A DNA stretch of 5,412 nucleotides, taken from the NCBI GenBank assembly GCA_041907025.1, contig JAYRIB010000035.1, positions 1 to 5,412 of the forward strand. Reading direction: 5' to 3'. Position 1 is the first letter of the stretch. Every line of letters begins with the position of its first letter. Position numbers and translations under genes: made by a program. The notes beneath the pieces are model-generated. The model saw only the letters and a list, made by a program, of their open reading frames with translations. It was not told where the DNA came from and did no database searches. This DNA comes from CAYPSN01 sp041907025 (lineage in GTDB: Bacteria; Patescibacteriota; Saccharimonadia; CAILAD01; JADZBC01). Below, one piece after another: positions 3,990 through 5,412 of this stretch.

Positions 3990-5336
3990 CTAATTATAGA
4001 CTCGGACGTAATCAACCAACATAGAGCTGGGGAGCTCGGCAAGATTCGGTGTTCCGGTCCACGTGCCTGCCTTGCCGTACTGCAAATCAACGAGCAGTCT
4101 CAGGTCGTATGAGTCAAAGGGCCAGTAGAGAGATTTGCCCGATTGAGCAGCATCGGCATTCCCATCAGCTTGAGTGATTCGATTGGTTGGCTTACCATCG
4201 AGCGTAAACTGGATGTAGCCTTGGCGCCACTCAGCGCCGTATACGTGGTAATCGTCGCAATAACGAGCTGTCTGGGATGCATACGTCTCGATAGAGTACT
4301 TGTCAGTGCCACTCTTACCGGCGTGAATTGTCTGTTGTAGTCTATTCTGCTTATCGTAGCCTAGCTCGTACAAATCGATCTCTCCAGACTGCGGCCAGCC
4401 TGGCCCTGTGCCTGTTGAAAGCCATAGTGCCCCCCAAACACTTTTGACACAAGCAAGCTTCGCTCGGATCTCGAACCTGCCGTACTTAGTGGTAAACCGC
4501 GACTGTGTGTCCATACCTCCACTAGTTACGGTCGATGGGTCGCCGTACCAGTTAGTACATTGAACTGTCTTGGTATCGATTAGCGCTAGCTTTAAGTTGC
4601 CCTTGCCGTCAGTGGAAATATTCTCAGGCCTGTTCGTCCAGCATTGTGAACCCCAGCTAGAACCGCTTTTAAATACATTCCACTTCGTACTATCTGGGGC
4701 ACCACCTGAAGCGCCGTCAAAATCATCACAGAACTTAAGGTCGCTCAACTGCGAACACTTCTTAGTTATTTCGTTATCAGGGTCTCTCTTAAAGAGCCTA
4801 TGTACCATAATGGGCTCGGGCCTAGTACTGATGCCACGCCTATTACTGCGCTCCACAATTACCGTAAGAGGGCCTTTTGACAAATCAGCACTTACACAAG
4901 CATCGCCCTTCGTTTTGGCAGCAAAACTATAGCGACCAGCAGATGCCTGCGCTGGTGGCAGCATTACGTTTGCACCAGTGAACCGGATACTAGCTGGAGT
5001 GCCATACGTCTGCACCGCGGCGCAATACCCCCCACTGCCTTGGGCCGCGTCGGACAAGACTATCCGACCGACTTCTGAGTATGGCGGCAGGCTCTCTATC
5101 TGTCCTGCCTTCAGAGCCTCTAGCGGCGGCGTCATCACGTACCAGTACGCCGAGCCGTCTTGCTTTCTCATGGTGCTCAGAGTCGTAGTAATAGACGAAC
5201 CGCCCGGACGCCACTCTGCACCGGAAGCAAATGATTGAAACACAATATACGTACCAATCAGCGCAAATACGAAGGCAAAAATAACCATGTGCTTACGGCT
5301 GAACATTGACGATAGTGTAGTGGCCGAACTAGACAC
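3990..5336 (-). CDS. Glycoside hydrolase family 16 beta-glucanase, membrane-anchored or secreted
   Basis: Retaining endo-beta-glucanase fold. Counting from the GTG at 5336 (448 residues): a basic stretch and one hydrophobic helix (17-36) ending in FASGA, a signal anchor or cleavable signal; an unrecognised region at about 45-185; then the GH16 domain at about 200-448. GH16 marks are FCDDFDG (202-208), GGMDTQSRFTTKYGRFEIRAK (273-293, quoted in part by landmark G273, F281, G286, F288), W301 and W305, and the catalytic E-I-D-L-Y-E at 319-324, with E319 the nucleophile, D321 the helper and E324 the acid/base. The jelly roll closes with SMLVDYVRVYN. The WP-x-SGEID context is laminarinase-like, so beta-1,3 or mixed-linkage glucan is the likely substrate. 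Eight Cys lie outside the cell, two of them in the N-terminal region. The true start is uncertain: ATG at 5306 is an alternative, and the frame is open to the right edge. Confidence 0.9.
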   Translation of the reverse strand: MSSSATTLSSMFSRKHMVIFAFVFALIGTYIVFQSFASGAEWRPGGSSITTTLSTMRKQDGSAYWYVMTPPLEALKAGQIESLPPYSEVGRIVLSDAAQGSGGYCAAVQTYGTPASIRFTGANVMLPPAQASAGRYSFAAKTKGDACVSADLSKGPLTVIVERSNRRGISTRPEPIMVHRLFKRDPDNEITKKCSQLSDLKFCDDFDGASGGAPDSTKWNVFKSGSSWGSQCWTNRPENISTDGKGNLKLALIDTKTVQCTNWYGDPSTVTSGGMDTQSRFTTKYGRFEIRAKLACVKSVWGALWLSTGTGPGWPQSGEIDLYELGYDKQNRLQQTIHAGKSGTDKYSIETYASQTARYCDDYHVYGAEWRQGYIQFTLDGKPTNRITQADGNADAAQSGKSLYWPFDSYDLRLLVDLQYGKAGTWTGTPNLAELPSSMLVDYVRVYN

Positions 5337-5412
5337 AACCCCCTTTGCTCTACCACTTTGCGAGCTACGACGCCGAACAGACGATTGTTTTGTTCGTAAA
5401 ACTGACCCATTA

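Noticed and set aside
4570..4932. Plus-strand 120-codon frame opposite the GH16 gene
   Set aside because: It is the antisense shadow of a clear GH16 coding region, with no promoter or ribosome site.
1..5412. TGA recoding (as in some CPR lineages), prompted by the absence of TGA stops in seven genes
   Set aside because: Seven stops are too few, no frame needs a TGA read-through to reach family length, and glycine uses GGN codons normally.
1..5412. CRISPR array, insertion sequence or transposase
   Set aside because: No repeat-spacer pattern, no transposase-like frame and no paired terminal repeats were found.

Overview
The window looks like a chromosomal stretch from a small-genome bacterium of the Candidate Phyla Radiation, most likely Candidatus Saccharibacteria (TM7) or a relative. 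This is an inference from three things: the N-terminal signal anchor of the GH16 enzyme (short basic segment, one hydrophobic helix, then F-A-S-G-A), the compact mixed-strand layout of small genes, and promoters whose -10 box almost touches the start codon. All coding regions read with ordinary stops (TAA or TAG; no TGA stop is used). There is no 16S gene, tRNA or ribosomal protein to confirm the phylum.

Layout. Positions 1-200 hold the start, leader and promoter of a minus-strand gene that leaves the left edge; only its first 19 complete codons are visible. Its promoter carries a palindrome filling the spacer, and its leader has three small hairpins, the last covering the Shine-Dalgarno. Positions about 202-545 contain no credible protein gene but are GC-rich and dense in long-range complementarity, including two possible pseudoknots; I read this as a candidate structured RNA on the plus strand. 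Next come two plus-strand genes: a divergent MazG-like NTP pyrophosphohydrolase (609-923) that has lost two of the four usual metal-binding acids, and an orphan 129-residue protein (982-1371). On the minus strand follow a DUF2200 protein (1461-1814) and a 56-residue, extremely acidic protein with no Lys or Arg (1966-2136). A DedA/VTT membrane protein (2251-2886, plus) faces an EamA/DMT transporter (2945-3886, minus), and a secreted or membrane-anchored GH16 glucanase (3990 to at least 5336, minus) fills the right end; its frame stays open to the edge.

The genes do not form one pathway. The membrane and surface set (DedA, DMT exporter, GH16) would fit a cell living on polymers or on a host surface; the MazG-like protein fits nucleotide housekeeping, with its catalytic competence in doubt. 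The strongest common thread is regulatory: four or five genes have a -10 box only 6-10 bases before ATG, so their mRNAs should be leaderless or nearly so, whereas the small acidic protein has a classical Shine-Dalgarno. The two stretches without assigned proteins that deserve most attention are the structured RNA region (202-545) and the small acidic gene.
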